The notes beneath the pieces are model-generated. The model made no database searches and was not told where the DNA came from. It saw nothing but the letters and a program-made list of their open reading frames with translations. Positions 20,795 to 32,483 of a DNA stretch of 64,000 bases are shown in pieces. Location of the stretch: contig JBHGNT010000002.1 of the NCBI GenBank assembly GCA_043228905.1, positions 3,100,001-3,164,000 on the forward strand, in the 5' to 3' direction. The stretch is from Azolla caroliniana (taxonomy: Eukaryota; Polypodiophyta). Position 1 is the stretch's first letter. The number at the start of each line of letters is the position of its first letter. A program made the translations under genes and the position numbers.

Positions 20795-21962
20795 TCATTT
20801 GCTCGACTCAGTTTGTAAAGGTCGACTCGTTTCTGCATCTTCTTTCTTTTGCGTGTTTCTTGTTTCATGTCTTTTTGATGGGCCTTGCTCTTCTATTCTT
20901 TTTCTCATTTCTTCGACGAACACCTCGTGGTTGTCGCACATCACTTCCGCGAGTATGGTGTTGTCATCCACCTGATCCGACCACCCAGTTATGCTTTGAA
21001 TGCTTCGGTCTGCAAACTCTACCTCGTTCGATGTGACCTTCCCCATCTTCTCATACTTGAGAACAGAAGACCAAAACTTTGCTCCCACTCTAGCAGCTTC
21101 ATTTTTATCTTTTCCGACTCTAATTCCAGCCGTGGCAGTATAGTGCATCGCATCCACATGAGTCGCCTCAACATCTTCCATAGATTTCTTCATTCCCCCT
21201 CTTCCGAAATTCACCTGTAGGGGTCTTCAAGTTTCAGTCGAGCAGATCATATTGTCATCCATGTAGACGATATTTTGTCGGATCGCCTCTCGAAGGCTCG
21301 TGCAATCCCTTCTCATGTGGTCCATGCTATCGCACCACACACATCTAAAGGGTTCTTTTCCTTTGGGCCCCCGATGATTCATCTTGGCTAGCGTGACCAT
21401 CTCGAACTTCTTCGCTAGCTCTTCGATGATGTTGTCATCAATCTTCTTTTCTTCCGGGCTGCTTTGTTTGGACGGCTCAACTACTTTCGGTTATCTTGTT
21501 TTCTCCAAGACAGTCGATCGCACCAAGTCGGTGTCATCAGCCCACTGACGACGCTTGTCGAACCTATTGCATGCTCGCTTCACCGTAACCCAGTCCGCCA
21601 GAAGCCTATTCTCTTGGGTATCATCTTCGAGGAGAGTACCCAGTTCTTGTCTATCCTTTATATCCACAACTTTTAGGAACTACAAAGTTTTGTCCTCCTC
21701 AAGTAGCACTTGGTCTGTAGCGGGGAGACGACGAAACATTTGGTCGAATTTGTCGTACACCCTCGAGGCGCACATCTTCTTATTTTTCTTATCTATCCAC
21801 TTCATCAAGGCATGTCGAGTCATCCTCGACAAATCTTCCATTGCGAACTCCGCTAATATCGCTTTCTGGAAATCTGACCACATTGTCTTCCCTTTTTGAA
21901 GCTCGATGATGTGCCTTTGGATGTTGTTGGCGACCACTCTCTTGAAACTTGTGATTTGACGT
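20795..21962 (-). pseudogene. gag: Gag, main part, of element E
   Basis: From the Q insertion downward: HIIELQKGKTMWSDFQKAIL, YDKFDQMFRRLPATDQVLL, DWVTVKRACNRFDKR, then a CCHC knuckle CVWCDSMDHMRRDC (Cx2Cx4Hx4C, near 21303-21345), and a downstream region (VNFGRGGMKKSMEDVEA) up to 20795. The pattern F-x5-RLP, then DK-LLF, then DW-x-V-R-x-C matches TR-GAG gag residue by residue, but TR-GAG lacks the zinc knuckle. Several stops (for example after EEDKT and CSTET) show decay. Confidence 0.8.
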
Positions 21963-22673
21963 TGTCGTGAAGATTTCCGGCTATAGTGTGAAAACGGGGT
22001 CGAATAGGGCAAGTCGGTGGTGTGCAACATGTGCACATGTATAGTAGGAAACGGTGTATAGAATAAAGGGGAGTATTTGTCCCACATTGTAACGCCCTCC
22101 CCTCCTTGGTCTATAAAAGGAGGGAGGGGTCCCTTGTAAAGGGGTTGCCCATTTTGAGTTAGGAAGGGTATACCGTTAGATTTAGGGTTAGGCAGTTTCC
22201 CTTATTCTTACTTCGTTCTAGGGTTTCATCTAGGTAGTTTCTTTTCTTCTTCTTCGTCTTCGTGTGGGTGGAGAGTTTGTGTCTGTTTAGGGATTGCTTC
22301 TACTCGGTCTCCTGTGCAAGACCCCGCTTCGTGCGACGAGCCCGAGAGCTCCCGGATCAACGGCTTGGCAACAGACTGTTGTTGTAACCTACCCTACCTT
22401 GGTCCGGCTCGAAGCCAGGGTTGTATCTTTCCCCTTGTAATATATATACTCATATCTGTTTGTGCATATTGGTGTATTTGGTGGTGTCAAGAGCATAGCC
22501 CCTTGTTTCCTGTGCATAAGAGTCGGTGTCTCGCGCATGCTCTCTCTCTCTCTCTCTCGTGTTCGGTTGCCTCTGGGACATGTTGGGAGTCGACTTCTCG
22601 GCATCCCTTCCTCCCTCGTTCGAGAGCCCCCTGGTCCCGCCCCTTCCACACGCACGCGCGCAATAACACGACA
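21963..22673 (+). repeat. 5' LTR of TR-GAG Q
   Basis: A 711-bp LTR from TGTCGTGAAGATTTCC to AATAACACGACA. The TATA box CTATAAAAGG is at 22111-22120, followed by a leader with pyrimidine runs (TCTCTCTC near 22542-22558). It differs visibly from the 3' LTR (roughly one change per 20 bp in the first 160 bp), so the insertion is not recent. Confidence 0.9.
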
Positions 22674-22675
22674 TC

Positions 22676-22693
22676 TTTGGTAAACCCGACGTG
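22676..22693 (+). other. Primer-binding site of TR-GAG Q (tRNA-Trp type)
   Basis: TTTGGTAAACCCGACGTG, two bases after the LTR. Apart from one base it is the reverse complement of the tRNA-Trp 3' end CACGTCGGGTTCACCA. Confidence 0.75.
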
Positions 22694-22710
22694 AAGGGCG
22701 GAAAGGGAGA

Positions 22711-23720
22711 ATAGAGTTGGAAGAAGACGACTTCGCACAACTTTTTGTCGAAGCGGTGAGGGAGTTTGGACGAGCAACAACATGAGCGAATGGTCAAAAG
22801 AGTCGACCGTTTCAACGAGGACAAAGTCCCAATCTACTAGAGGCCTACAACGCAGAAATGGAGGTGAGACGTAGACGAGACGTTGAGGCTAGAGTTCTTC
22901 TATCGGGTGGTCGCCGGCCGTATGCACGCGGGAGTGAAGGAGCTCCGAGAAGCTCATAGTTCGTGGGAGGCCTTCGAAGAGGCGCTCTTGCAAGCATATG
23001 GAGCATCGCGGAAGAGCCGGGGACGACGCGACTTCGACTAGTGGGTAACATCGACGAAGACCCACCGGGGCACAACGAAGGCATTCCGAGAGTTCGAGCG
23101 ACGGCTTGCTCGGCTCCCGGAGCGAGAGCAAAGTTTGGTGGGGGCAGACAAAGTCTTGTTGTTCGTTAGGTCGATCGACCGAGCGGAACGGGAGGCCATC
23201 GGATTTAGCTCAAAGACGAGGTCGGAGCGAATGGCCTAACGGAGGAGTGGTCGAAGGTCGGAAGGGTATGCCAATGGCTAGATGACAAACGAGCCGAGAA
23301 GGCTAGCAGGAAGCCGCGCGCCATCACAACGGGAAGAGGTCGAACGGCAAAGAGAGTCGGCAAGGCTCAGCTTCGAGGCCAGGATGGCGGAGGCGTATGC
23401 AACTCTCGAGGAAATGCTCAAGGAAGAGGAAAGATCAAGGCCGCAAGCCGATGCCGAGGAGACAGACTTGGCCCACGAGATGGCAGAAGATCGGTACGAT
23501 GGAACCACGGGAGAGGGTGCGGAACAAAATGCCCTCTCAGCTTACGGAGATAGAACGGCCAAGGACAAGGTTGAGATACCGATCGCAGAATCGGAACGTT
23601 GGGACCGTCGGTTTCAGGCACGTCAGCCTGGAACTCCAAACATTGGAGAAGCAAGCCCAAGTAGGGCTTGCGTGATAGGTAAGAAGACGACCACCGATCA
23701 CGAAGAGCCGGTGGCTACGG
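22711..23720 (+). pseudogene. gag: Gag pseudogene of TR-GAG Q, first part
   Basis: The expected start codon is ATA (22711-22713) before E-L-E-E-D-D, so initiation is lost. RFNEDKVPIY is followed by a one-base loss that shifts the frame before EAYNAEM. From about 23380 the frame is open: MAEAYATLEEMLKEEERSRP, then ERWDRRFQARQPGTPNIGEA, up to EEPVAT, where element M has inserted. The gag continues at 29353. Confidence 0.8.
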
Positions 23721-24886
23721 TGTCGCGTTGTTACGTGCGTGCGTGGAGAAGGGCGGGACCACAGGGGTCTTGGACTAGGAAAAAAAAGGGGTGCCGAGGA
23801 ACTGACTCCGGACGCGTTCCGGATGCAACCGAACGCGAGACAGAGAGAGACAAAGGAGAGGGAGAGCGTGCGCGTGACACCGACTCTTATGCACAGGAAG
23901 CAAGGGATTGTGCTTCCGACACCACCAAATACACCGATATGCACAGACAGACGCAAATATGTATATTGCAAGGGAAAAGAACACATCCCCGGCTTCGAGC
24001 CAGACCAAGGTAGGTTACAGCAGTCGTCTGCTCCCAAGCCGCCGTCGGGGAGCTCTTGGGCTCGTCGCGCCGAGCGGGGTGTTGCAGAGGAGGCCGAGCG
24101 GAAGCAAACCCTAAGCAAACACGAAGAAGAAGAAGAAGAAAAGAAAGATAAACGAAATACTAAACTGTTGAGAGACAAGCTCAACATCGGCCAGATCGGC
24201 TGAAGAAGCCAAGGACCGGATCGGTTGGGACCGATCGGTTAGGCCGAATGCGTCAACCGGTACGCAGACCGGTGCGTAGGTAGGACCGGATCGGTGCGTA
24301 AACCGGGAGGCCGTTAGGAAAGATATTTCGTGAGGAATATATTTGGGAGTTAGTGTAGGAGCTCTTAATGAGCATTGAAGTACGGTCAGTACTTCGGTTA
24401 GTCCTTCGAGGACTTGTATAAAAGTGTTCATGGAACACACATATGTATAGAGTCATGAGTAGAGATTTGAGTATTGTTTTTGTTGAATATAGTTCTTCTT
24501 TCTCCCTCTGTCTCTCCCGCATATATTGCGTAAGCTCAAGCTCTCCATTAAACCTGAGTGTTCTTCCTTATGTTCTGTCTTCATACTTGCTTCCGCACGC
24601 TACTTTCTACATAAACCTAACGGTATACCCTCCTAACTCAAAAATGGGCAACCCCTCGAAAAGGGGGCGCTCCCTCCCTTTTATAGAACAAGGAGAGGGA
24701 TGCATTACAATGTGGGATAAATCCCGACTTACATGGGATTCTCTATCCCGACTTAACTACTGTTCGGCTCCATAAAGGCGCCCTCGTTATTCACACTAAA
24801 TGTACAAGGCTGAGCGCACATGCTGCACCCCGCTGATGTAGCCAATATTTCCCGATTTCCGCCTCTGGCCGAAATTCTTCATGACA
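23721..24886 (-). repeat. 3' LTR of TR-GAG M, interrupted
   Basis: The plus strand starts TGTCGCGTTGTTACG and ends CTTCATGACA. The copia-type solo LTR at 24166-24611 splits it; without that and its duplicated TAAAC it is 715 bp, close to the 718-bp 5' LTR. Confidence 0.9.
24166..24611 (+). mobile_element. Solo copia-like LTR inside an LTR
   Basis: 446 bp, TGTTGAGAGACAAGC…TTTCTACA, with a perfect 5-bp target duplication TAAAC (24161-24165, 24612-24616). The empty site (ACTAAACCTGACGG) can be read in the 5' LTR of M near 29075. A TATA-like TGTATAAAAG lies near 24415. A region between 24190 and 24310 repeats GACCGGATCGGT-like words. No internal region remains, so LTR-LTR recombination removed it. 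Confidence 0.9.
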
Positions 24887-27100
24887 TCCGCCCCCACCAA
24901 ACCGCACGTCCACCGCCACGTGCCAAATCCGGTGAAGGGTGAGAGATTTCAGCTAGTGAGAAACCGGTCTTCCGTGCTCCGTATCCCGGCTCGCTGCCGG
25001 TTTGAATTGTTGGCTCCGGTTCTTCCTTCGCACTTACCTCCCAGTAGGCTCGTTTGACCTGTTGATGGGTCCTTCGCTGCGATCTCCGTAGTACGCGTAC
25101 CTCCGTTGGCCCTTGTTTGGCTGTATGCATGCTCCGCTCTCCGCCGTATGCCCGATGTCCTCTGCTTGGGGAACGCCCGTAGTGGCCGGCTTGGCCCTTC
25201 CCGTTTTGCGCTGCTGCAACAGGTCCTGAGTCTTCCGCTTGCCGTGTTAGTCTTCACTACTCTAACTGAGCTGCCGAGATCTACGTAGCGATTGTGGAGG
25301 ATCCTCCTCCGGACTCCCTTGTCATCCCCTGACTCCGACCCTGTGCAATCCCCTATGCACCTGTCACCTCATTCCCGGCACCTCTCTTGAGCCGTCTTCC
25401 GCTTCCTTTGTTCGGCACTGCCTGTGCCAAACACCACCCGTAGTCACGCTTCGATCCGGCCCGCGATGGCCACTTGCGAGACTCTTGTTCTGTCTCGGGT
25501 GTGCCTTTCCGGCCCGACACACCTCCCCGTGTTTGTCCCTATCGGCTCCTTCCGAAACCGTAACCGGCCGGTGAGGGTTTCGCACTCCATCCGCCCCTGT
25601 CTTACCGACTCCCGATCCACTATCTCGTGTCGCCGAGTCCTGCTCCCTGCCGCCACCGTCCATCTCCCTAGGTCTCACGTTGCCATGTTGGCTGAACTAC
25701 TGGAGTCTCCGGATCGGTGTGAGGGTCCCATAGGACTGGACTCCGTTTCTCTGTTTGCCGAAATTCGGGGTGTCTTTTGTCGGAGTCCTTTGCGACTCTC
25801 CTCATGTCTTTTGCGTAGCGGGGTCCCGCCTTCGTGTTGTCGGGTGTCGTTTCCCGCCGTCACCAACCTTCTCTCTCAGTCTCATGTTGCCACGTTGGCC
25901 GTACTGCCGGAGTCTCCGATTCAGTGTGGGGATCTCGTAGGACCGGACTTCCTTATGCCCACAGACCTTGCCGGAAAGTCCAAATTCGGTTCGTAGCCGC
26001 CTCACCGGCCTGATACCTTCCTTCTTTGCTTTTGTTGTGCGATCACATTCACTTGGTGCCACCGTCCTCTCCTATAGGACTCACGTCGGCACTCGGGCCA
26101 ACAGCCGGATTGGTGTGAGGATCTTCGTGGGACCTCAGTTTGCTCGCCTTGCCGCCGCCACCGCCCGTCGCTCTAGGTCTCACGCCGGCACTCGGGCCAA
26201 CTGCCGGAGCCTTTAGGGCTGGTGTGTGTAAGGTCGCGGCACCGCCGCTTGTCTCCTCCGTCCTCCGCATCAGCCTCTTTAGCTGGTCGCGTTCACCTGC
26301 CGGCACCGTCCTTTCCTATAGGACCAACGCCGGCACTTGGGCCGACAGCCGGATCGGTGTGAGGATCTTCGCAAACCGCCCATCCATAGTTCTTTGCCTT
26401 CATCCCCTCGCCGCCACCGATCATCAGTCGAGACCTCACGCCGGCTCTCGGGCCAACCGCCGGAGTCTCTAGAACCGGTGTGAAGGATCCTCCTCGGACT
26501 CGTTGTATCTCTGACCCTTATCCTGGGTCTTCCTTCTTTCGCAAGCCGAGAGGGTGGCTCGCTCTACACCCTCTCCCGCGGTACTGATGTACCGTGTCCC
26601 CGGCCTCTTCGTAGGCCTCCTCTTCCTCCCTCCCTGCTCTCGTCCGTCATTCTCTGGATTGTCGGGTCCCGTTCTCCTATCGCCACCGATCTCTCCTATA
26701 GAACTCACACCGGCACTCGGGCCGACAACCGGATCGGTTTGAGGATCTCCGTAGGACCGGTCTTTGTTCTCCCAAACTCGTCGTTGCTCTCCTTCTCACG
26801 TACCCGCCTCCATCTCCCATCTCTCTAGGTCTCATGCCGTCCCGTAATGATTTGCGGACGCTCATTCGAGGTACCGCTCCCAAGCACGTTCGGTGAGAAG
26901 CGTCTGGACTTCGATCGATCAAGTTCCGCCTGCACTTGATTCTCCAATGTCCGGAGTTTCGGGCTGCGGTGTCCGAAACCTACTGGTCTCTCTCCGCAAC
27001 TTCGATTGCTAGCTTCCCGATTTTCGGCCTTGACCTGGCCGGCTTGTGTCCTCATGTAAAAGAGGGCGATTTGTTTCGCACCCTCTTTTGCGCCGGCACT
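24887..27100 (-). mobile_element. PPT and module block of TR-GAG M
   Basis: The PPT is at 24887-24899 (plus TCCGCCCCCACCA). It is followed by a conserved 3' segment (TACGCGTACCTCCGTTGG near 25092) and at least eight modules (near 25660, 25870, 26065, 26165, 26315, 26420, 26690 and 26810). These repeat GGTCTCACG, GCCGG, a CCGGAG dyad, and GGTGTGAGGATC. Plus-strand frames here are shadows of composition. No pol gene. Confidence 0.75.
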
Positions 27101-27109
27101 ATCGTACGG

Positions 27110-28593
27110 AACCGAGCCCTACCGATCAGGCTCTATAGCCCGTCCCTGGTCTTTCGCACCTTGGGCCGACTTCGGTCAAGTCATCCACATCCGGATCACG
27201 CTCCATCCGAATCGGAATGCCGATCTTTCCATGCCGCCTCCGTCCTCGGCCTCCTCGTAGGCCGTTTCCCATCCCTCTTCGCTGGCATCGTGCCAAGACT
27301 CCTCAATACCGTCATCCATGTCCTCGGTCTCACATGGGCGTAAGGGCCCGAATGCCGAGTTCCCCAGAATCGGGACCAAGGGCTTTCGTCCACTCCATCC
27401 CTGTATTGTCTCGTCGGTGATTCTCGGTCTCTCGCCACCGCCTTCCTCCTCTTGTGACTCACGTGGGCACTCGGGCCCGACTGCCATCATCTCGGGAGCA
27501 AGTGTGGGAAGACACAAGGAATCGCCCGTCTGTTTTTCGCCCTTGTCTGTAGCCACCGCCTCTTCGTGGTCGGCGGTCGTCTCCTTACCGATCGTGCAAG
27601 CCCCGCCTGGGCTTGCTTCTCCTATGTTTGGAGTTTCGGGCTGATGCGTCCGAAACCGTCGGTCCCAACGTTCCGATTCTGCGATCGGTATCTCGGCCTC
27701 ATCCTCGGCCGTTCTATCTCCGCAAGTCGAGAGGGCATTTTGTTCCGTACCCTCTCCCGTGGTACCGTGGTACCGGTCTTCCACCATCTCGTGGGGCAAG
27801 TTCGGCTCCTCGGCGTCGGCTTGTGGCCTTGATTTTTCCTCTTCCTCGAGCATCGCCTCGAGAGCTGTGTATGCCTCCGTAATCTTGGCCCCAACGCCGA
27901 CCCTTGTCGACTCTCTTTGCCGTTCGGCCTCTTCTCGCTGGGATGGCATGCCGTCGCGCGCCTTCCTCTTAGCCTTCTCAGCTCGCTCATCGTCTAGCCG
28001 TTGGCACACCCTTCCGACCTTCGACCAGGCCTCCGTAAGCCCATTCGCTCCGTCATTGTCTTCGAGCTCCATCCCGATGGCCTCTCGTTCCGCTCGGTCG
28101 ATCGACTTAACGAACAACAGGACTTGGTCCACCCCCACCTAACCTTGTTCCTGCTCCGGGAGCCGAGCAAGCCGCAACTCGTACTCTCGGAACGCCTTCA
28201 TTGCGCCCCGGTGGGTCTTCGCCGATGCAACCCACTAGTCAAAGTCGCATCGTCCCCGGCTCTTCCGACGTCCTCCATATGCCTGCAGGAGCGCCTCTTG
28301 GAAGGCCTCGCACGAACTATGAGCTTCTCGGAGCTTCTTCACTTCCGCGTGCATACAGACGACAACGACCCGACAGAAGAATTCAAGCCTCAACGCCTCA
28401 TCTACGTCTCGCTCCTCCATTTCTGCATTGTAGGCTTCCAAGTAAGATGGGACTTTGTCCCCGTTAAGACGGACGACTCTTTCGACCATTCGCTCAACCG
28501 CTTGCGAGACGTCTCTCGTCTTGCTGTTGCTCATCCAAACTCCCTCACCGCTTCGACAAAAAGTTCCGCGAAGTCGTCTTCTTCCAGCTCCAT
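27110..28593 (-). pseudogene. gag: Gag pseudogene of TR-GAG M, longest version of the gene
   Basis: ATG at 28593 (M-E-L-E-E-D-D). A frameshift near 28540 is followed by frame 28534-28235 with VPSYLEAYNAEMEERDVDEA and HSSCEAFQEALLQAYGG. A TAG near 28140 precedes frame 28138-27176 (320 codons): DKVLLF, WSKVGRVCQRLDDERAEKA, then a Glu-rich coiled region (ALEAMLEEEEKSRPQADAEE) and an acidic, Pro/Glu-rich tail to FRFGWSVIRMWMT. Reconstructed length is about 490 residues. No zinc knuckle and no protease motif follow. Confidence 0.8.
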
Positions 28594-28610
28594 TCTCCCT
28601 TGCCCCCCTT

Positions 28611-28628
28611 CACGTCGGGTTTACCAAA
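28611..28628 (-). other. Primer-binding site of TR-GAG M (tRNA-Trp type)
   Basis: The minus strand reads TTTGGTAAACCCGACGTG next to the 5' LTR. Same single change (TAAA for TGAA) as in Q. Confidence 0.75.
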
Positions 28629-28630
28629 TA

Positions 28631-29348
28631 TGTCGCGTTGTTACGCGCGTGCGTGGAAAAGGGCGGGACTACAGGGGTCTCGGACTAGGAAAAAAAAGGG
28701 GTGCCGAGAAACCGACTCCGGACGTGTTCCGGAGGCAACCGAACGTGAGACAGAGAGAGACAAAGGAGAGGGAGAGCGTGCACGCAACATCGACTCTTAT
28801 GCACAGGAAGCAAGGGATTGTGCTTCCGACACCACCAAATACACCGATATGCACAGACAGACGCAAATATGTATAATGCAAGGGAAAAGAACACATCCCC
28901 GGCTTCGAGCCGGACCAAGGGAAAAAGAACACAGTCGTTTGCTGCCGCGCCGAGCGGGGTCTTGCACAGGAGGCCGAGCGGAAGCAAACCTTAAGCAAAC
29001 ACGAAGAAGAAGAAGAAGAAGAAGAAGAAGAAGAAGAAGAAGAAGAAGAAGAAAAGAAAGATAAACGAAATACTAAACCTGACGGTATACCCTCCTAAAT
29101 AAAAAATGGGCAACCCCTCAAAAAGGGGGTGCTCCCTCCCTTTTATAGAACAAGGAGAGGGATGCGTTACAATTTGGGATAAATCCCGACTTACATGGGA
29201 TTCTCTATCCCGACTTAACGACTATTCGGCGCCATAAAGGCGCCCTCGTTATTCACACTAAATGTACAAGGGTGAGCGCACATGCTGCACCCCGCCAATG
29301 TAGCCAATATTTCTCGGTTTCCGCCTCTGGCCGAAATTCTTCACGACA
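28631..29348 (-). repeat. 5' LTR of TR-GAG M
   Basis: A 718-bp LTR, plus-strand ends TGTCGCGTTG and CTTCACGACA. The minus-strand TATA box is at 29139-29148. It contains a pure (GAA)n microsatellite at about 29002-29053, shorter in the 3' LTR, so this tract differs between the two LTRs. Confidence 0.9.
29002..29053. repeat. (GAA)n microsatellite in LTR
   Basis: About 17 uninterrupted GAA units in the R/U5 side of the M 5' LTR. The matching tract in the 3' LTR (24124-24140) is about five units. Confidence 0.95.
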
Positions 29349-29352
29349 ACGG

Positions 29353-29980
29353 ACAAGGGCATAAATAGGATGGGTGATTCTACGTGTCTTCCCACACTTG
29401 CTCCCGAGACGATGGTTGTTGGGCCCAAGTGCCCATGTGAGTCCCAAGAGGAGGAAGGCGGCGGCGTGAGATCGAGAATCACCGACGAGACCATATGGGG
29501 AAGGAAGGGACAAGAGCCCTCGGAATCGATTCCGGAGAACTCGGCATTCGGGCCCTTACGCCCACGTGAGACCGAAGAGATGAATGACAGTATTGAGGAG
29601 TCTTGGCACGATGCCAAGGAGGATGGATGGGAAATGGTCTGCGAGAAGGTCGAAGAAGGAACCAAGAAACGACCCGACCGGGGACCGAACAACGCGGCAC
29701 TCCAAATCGGGTGGAGCGCGATCCGGGCATGGATTGTTTGACCGGGGCCAGAATCAGCAGGAAGGTGCCGATACGGGAGAGGGTGCAGAACGAGCCAACC
29801 CCCTTACATGGGGAGAAAGACCGACCAGGCAAAGGTTGGGAATTGAAAGGGAGGTGATCAAGGGTACAGATCGTGTTCGGCAGGTTCGGCATCGGAGCCG
29901 AAACTGTGGACATTGGAGAATCAAGCCCAGGCGAGGCTTGATTGATCAAAGAGCGGATGCTATCCACCGACACTACTAAA
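29353..29980 (+). pseudogene. gag: Gag pseudogene of TR-GAG Q, second part
   Basis: Continues the gag cut at 23720. The frame 29370-29741 carries the acidic tail (CPCESQEEEGGGVRSRITDE, SAFGPLRPRETEEMNDSIEE) and ends IRAWIV with a stop. Collinear but decaying sequence goes on to about 29980 (RNCGHWRIKPRRGLID). The region is Glu/Arg-rich and lacks a zinc knuckle. Confidence 0.75.
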
Positions 29981-31583
29981 AGGGTCAGTGGCCTAGGACG
30001 AGTTGCCAAAAGTCGTTACGAATTCGGTATCCCCACCTCTTGACCGGAGACTTTGGTAGTTTGGCCGGCGTGGCAATGTGAGACTGAAAGAGAAGGGAGA
30101 TGGTGGGGAAGCGCAAGGAAGGGGATCGACGACGGCGGGGGAAAAACGAAAGAGGCGGTTGACTGAAGTATGGGTCTTCCACACTCATTCGTGAGACTTG
30201 GCCGGTTGCATCTGAGAACCAACGGGAGACCTAAGAGATGGAAAGTGGCGGCGAGGACACGGAGGTCACAGTCAATACAACCGATCCAGAAGCGAAGAAC
30301 AAAGATTGGTCCTATGGGTCACCTCACGCCAGGCTAGAGACTTCGGTGGTCGGCATTGGATCTGATGTAAGACCAAGATACTGACGGTGGCGGCAGGAGA
30401 ACGGGACCCGACAATGCGTAGTGACGGTTGGACCCGGACGAGAACCGGGCGGTGCAGACTTCCAAATAACCGATCCGGAAGGGAGGAAGAGGCAGGCCTA
30501 TAAAAAATTTGGGAACACGAAACAACGGTACCACGAGAGTGGGTGTGGAGCAAGCCACCCTCTCGACATGTGGAGAAGGACGACCCGAGAAAGGGTCAGG
30601 AATACGGCGAGCCCAAGGAGGATCATTTAGACCGGTTCTAAGACTTCAGCAGTCGGCAGCGGAGCCGACGTAAGACCAAGAGACTGACGATGGCAGCAGG
30701 TGAACGTGACCAGTAGAAGAGGCCGACATGGAGGTCGAGAAAACTGCAAGCGGTGCTGTCGCGACCTTACGCACACCGTTTCTAGTTGCTCCGGCGGTCG
30801 GCCCGAGAGCCGGAGGAAGACCTAGAGTGAAGAACGGTGGCGGTGGCAAGGCGGGCAACCGAGAAGGCGAGAAAAGAGAAAGGAAGACCGGTCCTATGGG
30901 ATCCTCACACCAATCCAAAGACACCAACAGCTCAAGCCGACGTGGTACCGTGAGACCAAGTGAGAAGGATGGCGGCGGTAGGAGATAGGAACCGGCGATG
31001 CAGGAAGAGCGCATCGGGAGCCGGCAAGACCGGAGTTGACGGGGGCCGAACCCTTACCGGTTGGTTATGGTTTCAGAAGGAAACCAGTGAGGGGTAAGCA
31101 CGGAGCGGAACAAGAGACGTGTGAGTGGCTATTAAGGGCCAAAGCAAGCACGAGTACGAGACGACGTTCGGTACAGGCGGTGCCGAACAAGGGAGGCGGA
31201 AGACGCCACACGGCACGACGACCATAGAAGGAACAAGGAGCGCGTATTGGGGTCACCTGAGGACCGAAGAACGAACGCGCATTCAGGGAACGATAACGGA
31301 ACATGGGAAAAACCAACAGAGGGACATGTGCGGCATGCAAGGCGTGGAATCCAGCGGACAAAGTCGGAGTGATCGGATCGGCAACGGGGTCCGGGGGGAC
31401 CAATCGGGGAGGAAGGGGCAAATGTCGGATATGGTGAATGAGATGGAGCCGATGGTTCGGGGACATACAATGGATTGGGAGGCTACGACGGTTTGTGTGG
31501 AAGGGACGGGCATGCTCGAGGTGGAAGACGAAGTCGAGCAAGGTCAATAAGGATGGCTGCGGAGGCGAGTTCCTGGAAGGAGG
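29981..31583 (+). mobile_element. Module block of TR-GAG Q (upstream part)
   Basis: Plus-strand counterpart of the blocks in D, M, N and P. The modules are inverted relative to those copies, as the element is (for example CACCTCACGCCAGGC near 30320, CACACCAATCCAAAG near 30907). No pol frame is present. Its 3' segment (TACGAGACGACG to about 31560) aligns with the conserved PPT-proximal part of M and N. Confidence 0.7.
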
Positions 31584-32336
31584 TGTTGGGAGATAGGTCC
31601 CTCCGAATGGGAAGGGAGAAGAACAGTGCCGATGAACAAACTCGGCCGAGGCCGATAGGCCGGTGTGAATCGGATGAGGAGTACCCGACTACGGAGAGCT
31701 GGATGGTGCAGGCCCGGTGTGAACCGGATGAGGAGTACCCGGCTACAGAGAGTCGGATGGTGCAGGCCCGGTGTGAACCGGATGAGGAGTACCTGGCTAC
31801 GGAGAGCCGGATGGTGCAGGCCCGGTGTGAACCGAATGAGGAGTACCCGGCTATGGAGAGCCGGATGGTGCAGAACCGGTGAGAACTGGAGGAAGAGACA
31901 TATTCGTAAATATGTTTCTGAGAGCCCATCGATGCTAGATTTGTAAATAGCCGAAAAGTCATATTAGTATAAATATGACTTAGGGCAAACTTTTAGTTGG
32001 TTGTCATTTTCTGTTTTGCACGAGATTAGTGTGCGTAACTGTACAGAGAGAGAGAGAGAGAAAGAGGTCGTTGCCTCCGTTGTAACCGCCGCCTGTGGCA
32101 AAGATTTGTGAGCACGAGGTCGGTGCCTCAGTGAACTCACTGTTGTATATTCCTACATAGTGACAGTTTGCAGCCTGTGGGCTGCCGTGGTTTTTCCCCT
32201 AGTTTGGGGTTTTCCACGTAAACCTCTTGTGTATTCTCTCCTTCTTTGTGTCGCGTTTTATTTCCCGTTTTCTGTGTATCATTCTAAGCTCAGTTGTGGC
32301 CGAGCGTTGTGCATAAGGAACGTTGGGTTCCCGTTA
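31584..32336 (+). mobile_element. Solo LTR of a copia family related to element I
   Basis: 753 bp starting TGTTGGGAGATAGGTCCC and ending GTTCCCGTTA, flanked by a perfect 5-bp duplication GGAGG (31579-31583, 32337-32341). Start, TATA region (GTATAAATATGACTTAGGGC, near 31968) and U5 words (GGTTTTCCACGTAAACC, GTTGTGGCCGAG) align with the LTR of copia element I. The right terminus is TTA rather than CA. A 54-bp tandem array lies in U3. Confidence 0.85.
31661..31880. repeat. 54-bp tandem repeat (4 units) in U3 of the solo LTR
   Basis: Four head-to-tail 54-bp units, starting CGGTGTGAACCGGATGAGG and ending GGTGCAGGCC, with few substitutions between units. They end about 90 bp before the TATA box. 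The LTR-like piece at 45754 has a partial, more degenerate version. Confidence 0.95.
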
Positions 32337-32471
32337 GGAGGACAGGCGCGGTTCGGAAGTCGACGAATTAGAGCCGGTAAGGAGCCAGCGAGACGCTCGA
32401 GTGCTTGATCACCATCGCTGAAATCTCTTACCCTTTTCCTTTCTTGGCACATCCCGGTGGATGTGCGGTTT

Positions 32472-32483
32472 GGTGGGGGTGGA
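32472..32483 (+). other. Polypurine tract of TR-GAG Q
   Basis: GGTGGGGGTGGA directly before the 3' LTR start TGTCGTGAAG. The same tract, or GGTGGGGGCGGA, borders the 3' LTRs of D, M, N and element B. Confidence 0.85.

Larger units (their letters stand above)
23721..29348 (-). mobile_element. TR-GAG element M (minus strand, complete, nested in Q)
   Basis: LTRs at 23721-24886 (3', interrupted by a solo LTR) and 28631-29348 (5'), flanked by the 4-bp duplication ACGG (23717-23720, 29349-29352). Copies M and N show the uninterrupted target sequence of Q's gag, so the join is certain. Without the solo LTR it is about 5.18 kb. Content on the minus strand: PBS, gag, module block, PPT. Confidence 0.9.

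Noticed and set aside
22676-22693. Initiator-tRNA-Met PBS for TR-GAG
   Set aside because: The sequence TGGTGAACCCGACG does not match TGGTATCAGAGC; it fits tRNA-Trp instead.
27759-28876. Long plus-strand frames opposite the gag of M (and likewise near 16742, 60009 and 60449)
   Set aside because: They mirror the minus-strand gag, which is the frame with conserved motifs in all copies and homology to element E.
31661-31880. CRISPR-like array
   Set aside because: The units are contiguous 54-bp tandem copies without unique spacers, in a eukaryotic LTR.
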